This document shows, one piece after another, positions 61,046-64,000 of a stretch of DNA of 64,000 nucleotides. Every line of letters starts with the position of its first letter. The stretch's first letter is position 1. The translations under genes and the position numbers were made by a program. The notes beneath the pieces are model-generated. The model did not search any database. It was not told the origin of the DNA and saw only the letters and a program-made list of their open reading frames with translations. This stretch comes from Thiotrichales bacterium (GTDB lineage: Bacteria > Pseudomonadota > Gammaproteobacteria > Francisellales > CACEW01): positions 1-64,000 of the forward strand of contig CANJVU010000001.1 in the NCBI GenBank assembly GCA_947478525.1, in the 5' to 3' direction.

Positions 61046-62224
61046 TTATAGCTTAAGCCGGTTGATGATCATTTTAATCAGCTGGTCTTTACTGTTAAGC
61101 TCGGTGATTAACAGTGCTTTCATTTTTTGGTACTTTTCCAATTCCAGTTTTAACAAGTCCCCTTCCAAAACAGTTGCCACCTGATCAATGTCACGGCGAA
61201 GTTCTGCGATTTTTTGATCCACTTTCCCAAACACCTCAGAAGCCATTGAAACTTCCGCTTTTGGTTTACATATTACCGGCAATTGTGCCGCCAGGTGATT
61301 TAATTTCTCAAAAATAGACGCAGGCGTACCCTCTGCGCTGACCGTCAAGCCGATCCTCTCGCCAAACATATTGCAAGTATTGAGCTTGCCAATAATGTGC
61401 TCAGGGTGTTGCAGGTAATACTCATTGAGCTTGAGTGATTGATTATTAACTGTTACCGCTTGTAACTCAGTGAATCGAGTATCATTGATTTTTGATTTTA
61501 CGTAAAACACCACATCAACCGTAATTTTAGCACCGCCAAAGAGACAGTCAGGCAAACGATAGGCAGCAACCAATGAGCCATGTTTATTCATAATTTCGCG
61601 TGGGTGCTCGCTTAAGTTGTCGAGGCAATATTGCGGCAATACCATTGCCAATATGCCACCTTCCTTTAAAAGTTCAATGCTCTTAGCAACAAAATAATGG
61701 TGCAACGCCAAATTGGAATATTCGGGATATTGAGGATCGGTTACTTTATCTTTGGCATATGGCGGATTGCCGATAATCAGGTCAAATGAGTTTTTAGGAT
61801 ATGCCACACTTTCAAAGCCGCGATTTAATACTTTGGCATAAGGGCAAATAGTTTTAGCGAGTTTGGCACTGATCCCTTCAAGTTCTACGGCATGAATCAC
61901 ACTTTTTAAGCGCATCGCATCGGGCATATTGAAAATAAAGGCGCCATGACCACACGCCGGATCAAGCACACGACCACCCGTAAAACCCATATTTTGCAAA
62001 GCGGTATACATAAACCGGATAATTTCGGCAGGGGTATAATAAGCGGTTTTGCAAGAGGCTGTAATATTGTTAAATTCTTGCTCTGATAAGACTTGTTTGA
62101 GATTGTTGTAATCCTCAGCACGCATTGATTTATGCAGGCCACCGTACCCGGTGTACTCTTTGAGGGAATCAATTTGCTGAGTTAATTTTAAAATAGCGAG
62201 ATTTGTTTCGATTCTATTATTCAT
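61046..62224 (-). CDS. N6-adenine-type DNA methyltransferase-like protein
   Basis: 392 aa. The SAM motif GRVLDPACGHGAFIFNMP and the catalytic IIGNPPYAKDKV (NPPY) are clear, placing it in the amino-methyltransferase group. The C-terminal third has helices (EKLNHLAAQLPV, LEGDLLKLELEKYQKM) that could bind DNA. No restriction nuclease is visible in the window, so it may be a solitary methylase of the mobile element. It has its own consensus promoter and operator-like repeat. Confidence 0.88.
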   Translation of the reverse strand: MNNRIETNLAILKLTQQIDSLKEYTGYGGLHKSMRAEDYNNLKQVLSEQEFNNITASCKTAYYTPAEIIRFMYTALQNMGFTGGRVLDPACGHGAFIFNMPDAMRLKSVIHAVELEGISAKLAKTICPYAKVLNRGFESVAYPKNSFDLIIGNPPYAKDKVTDPQYPEYSNLALHHYFVAKSIELLKEGGILAMVLPQYCLDNLSEHPREIMNKHGSLVAAYRLPDCLFGGAKITVDVVFYVKSKINDTRFTELQAVTVNNQSLKLNEYYLQHPEHIIGKLNTCNMFGERIGLTVSAEGTPASIFEKLNHLAAQLPVICKPKAEVSMASEVFGKVDQKIAELRRDIDQVATVLEGDLLKLELEKYQKMKALLITELNSKDQLIKMIINRLKL

Positions 62225-62249
62225 TGTCTTGTTCCTTTGTTGTTTACGA

Positions 62250-62267
62250 TTGTCTGCTATGAGACAA
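62250..62267. promoter_or_regulatory. Operator-like inverted repeat downstream of the methylase promoter
   Basis: TTGTCT, GCTATG, AGACAA is a perfect 6-bp inverted repeat placed just after the -10 box. This is a typical repressor position. Confidence 0.6.
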
Positions 62268-62271
62268 GTAC

Positions 62272-62300
62272 ATTATGGCACATGACACTGAAATTGTCAA
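62272..62300 (-). promoter_or_regulatory. Sigma-70 promoter of the methylase operon
   Basis: On the minus strand TTGACA (62295-62300) and CATAAT (62272-62277) are exactly 17 bp apart, 48 bp before the ATG at 62224. It has a consensus -35 and a five-of-six -10. Confidence 0.75.
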
Positions 62301-62360
62301 ACAAAAAGATTAAATATTTTAACTTTTTTAACGGTATTTTCAAAAAGATATCGGGAGCAT

Positions 62361-63212
62361 CTATTGTTTTAATGCTGCGCTTTTAACGGCTTTTGGTTGA
62401 TATGCTTTGATACGATCAACCAAAACCGGCAATTCAAACTTCTGAGCCATCTTGATCACTTCTTGCTGACTGTGGCCATGTTCAAGCAACTGCTTGCCCC
62501 ACAGCAAAAAAATATCGTCAGCAGATAAGGCCGAACGTAACACATCCACTTTTTCGTGTGCGATTACTTCAATTGCAGAAGCAACCAGCCATTTACTCGG
62601 TTCAAAATCACCCTTCGCCATCCCAGCCAGGGTTTCATATGATGGGGTTTTTAATTTATTAAAAAGCACCTTCGCCTGGTCACGCAATTTTTCAACTTTA
62701 TTTTGAATAGATAGAAGCTCAGCAAACACCGCGCAGGTCTGAGAGGTCATATTGAGCTTGCTATATTCTGCAAATCCAAGATCGGTCAAAATCGATAATG
62801 CTTTTTGCTTGTCATCGCCGTCAAGTTTCGCAGCAGCAATTTTTAACTGCTGAACAATAGTGGTAACGATGGGTTCGTAAATACTTAATGCCCCACCCTT
62901 GGCATGACACAGCGCATCAATATCATCAATCGCTTGCGTTAATGTCACTGGAAGCCGTAAACGATAATCAATCAATTCCCGCAGTAACTCAGGATTCAAG
63001 ACTTTTTTAATTGCATCTAAATTTTCAATATAGTGCCTAAGCTCTGCCGCCTGATCTTGGTCTAACTTATCCCATCCATCAAATTGCGCAGGATCATCTA
63101 CGGGAAAAGTTCCGTAAGCATCTTGTGTTTGTCCCTTCCCAGAGGAATAAACGTAAACTCTGGGAGGTCTTTTTAAATTGTGCTTCATTTGCAAGATTAG
63201 GCGTTGCTTCAT
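62361..63212 (-). CDS. Accessory-element protein of unknown function
   Basis: 283 aa, not recognised. An Arg/Lys-rich N-terminus (LKRPPRVYVYSSGKG) precedes an all-helical body (RELIDYRLRLPVTLTQAIDDIDAL). The ATG overlaps the preceding stop (ATGA), so the two are coupled. Confidence 0.7.
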   Translation of the reverse strand: MKQRLILQMKHNLKRPPRVYVYSSGKGQTQDAYGTFPVDDPAQFDGWDKLDQDQAAELRHYIENLDAIKKVLNPELLRELIDYRLRLPVTLTQAIDDIDALCHAKGGALSIYEPIVTTIVQQLKIAAAKLDGDDKQKALSILTDLGFAEYSKLNMTSQTCAVFAELLSIQNKVEKLRDQAKVLFNKLKTPSYETLAGMAKGDFEPSKWLVASAIEVIAHEKVDVLRSALSADDIFLLWGKQLLEHGHSQQEVIKMAQKFELPVLVDRIKAYQPKAVKSAALKQ

Positions 63213-64000
63213 TCGCTACCCTCAATAATATTGATTTTATAGTTACTGCCAGCATACTCAACCGCCAGCGCTTTAACTTCGCTCAGTTTATGGTATAGCT
63301 TATCAGTATGTAAATCTAAATAATAGCGACTTCCTTTATGTTTATAGCTGGAAGCGCAACGAAACGCAAGAATTGGCGTATTAATCACACCACCGATAAA
63401 TCGAGCATTAATTAAATCACTGTTCGACATGTGCGCCCCAATTCGGTGCGTTGCAAGCAATCCATGCTCAGTTAACACATACAGCGCATGTTTAGCGCCA
63501 AATTTTTGATCTCTGAGGTAGAAGGCATATTTAACCCCTGATATTTTGATGATCCACTGGCGCGTTTTTCTAAGTGCATTTAAACCATGATCCCAAGTAC
63601 AAACAGGCTTACAACCTTGATAAATCGGCATTACTTTATGCTGACCATGTATTGCAATTAGATTATTAACTTGCGCATCAAAAACAGATTTTTGTTGCCG
63701 GTGAGCTTCCAACAAGACATCAAGCGCCTGTAAGCCCTGGATTAACTGCTTAATTCCCCGACTACGATCTGAGGCTAAATGGTTAATGTCTATTTTTGCT
63801 CTATAAAAAGGATAACACTCTGCTTTGCGCAACTCCCTACAAAGTACTGGATAATGAATCAATTTATCGGCGTTCAATTGGGCATTACCTACAAAATCCA
63901 AAATATCCAGGTTGGCACAGATATAACTTTCTTCTGCGACCTGCTGGGGTTGATTACGGCTTCTAATATTTGCCCTAAGTACATCATCAAAATTGAAAGC
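63209..64000 (-). CDS. Accessory-element protein of unknown function (5' partial)
   Basis: The frame stays open from the TTG at 63901 to the window end (encoding AFNFDDVLRANIRSRNQ and onward), so the true start lies beyond 64000. The visible part is 263 residues, mixed alpha/beta and without membrane segments. Phrases such as IKISGVKYAFYLRDQKFGAKHALYVL suggest an alpha/beta nucleic-acid-related fold, but no family is recognised. The ATGA overlap with the downstream gene shows the operon continues off the window. Confidence 0.75.
   Translation of the reverse strand, partial: AFNFDDVLRANIRSRNQPQQVAEESYICANLDILDFVGNAQLNADKLIHYPVLCRELRKAECYPFYRAKIDINHLASDRSRGIKQLIQGLQALDVLLEAHRQQKSVFDAQVNNLIAIHGQHKVMPIYQGCKPVCTWDHGLNALRKTRQWIIKISGVKYAFYLRDQKFGAKHALYVLTEHGLLATHRIGAHMSNSDLINARFIGGVINTPILAFRCASSYKHKGSRYYLDLHTDKLYHKLSEVKALAVEYAGSNYKINIIEGSE

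Overview
The window looks like a chromosomal segment of a gammaproteobacterium of moderate GC content (judged by eye). Housekeeping genes (rpsF-rpsR-rplI, csrA, relA, rlmD, holB, holC, udk, coaX, pepA, HU) and a complete-looking MSHA-type pilus locus support that class. Several genes suggest a host-associated, possibly intracellular, Legionellales-like lifestyle. These are large proteins carrying Ulp1/CE-clan (C48-like) cysteine-protease signatures, a protein with the C-x5-R-T signature of phosphoinositide phosphatases, and an orotidine decarboxylase of the eukaryotic URA3 type. The species assignment is inference.

Layout. 1-17.2 kb: two giant Ser/Thr-rich 'mucin-like' proteins (the first cut by the window start), two MshA-like pilins, and a third large protein with an intact CE protease triad that is translationally coupled to the second giant. 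17.4-27.2 kb: mostly housekeeping (EmrA-like fusion protein, coaX, tRNA-Lys, aminopeptidase P, udk, MFS transporter + M23 peptidase, DUF481 porin-like protein, csrA, pyrF, FadL-like porin). 27.3-42.6 kb: the MSHA locus, split into two convergent halves. A + strand set (MshD/O/P-like, the last fused to a beta-propeller) faces a - strand set (mshI, PilN-like, J, K, L, M, N, E, G, A, C-like), and a coiled-coil membrane protein gene sits between them. 42.7-43.8 kb: rpsF-rpsR-rplI. 44-54.4 kb: a 961-aa multi-membrane-segment protein, pepA-holC, the C-x5-R phosphatase-like protein, a POT peptide transporter, a 447-aa protein of unknown function and a methyltransferase. 54.7-59.5 kb: rlmD-relA-holB and a CBS protein. 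59.5-64 kb: tRNA-Asn, HU, then a - strand accessory module around an adenine-type DNA methylase that runs off the window end and looks like a tRNA-linked island.

The most unusual part is the 1-17 kb cluster. The two giants share an architecture: Ser/Thr stalk, Cys-containing beta-like domain, DUF4347/CHAT-like domain, long helical region, a repeated helical module, then a CE-protease-like domain. In one giant the H/D/Q/C residues are intact. In the other the domain is present twice and both copies have lost the nucleophilic Cys. Next to them is a soluble CE protease with a PKKKR nuclear-localisation-like motif, a poly-Asp run and a polyproline segment. I suggest this is a surface or secreted host-interaction system, with the MSHA pilus as a likely attachment partner. 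That functional link is inference.
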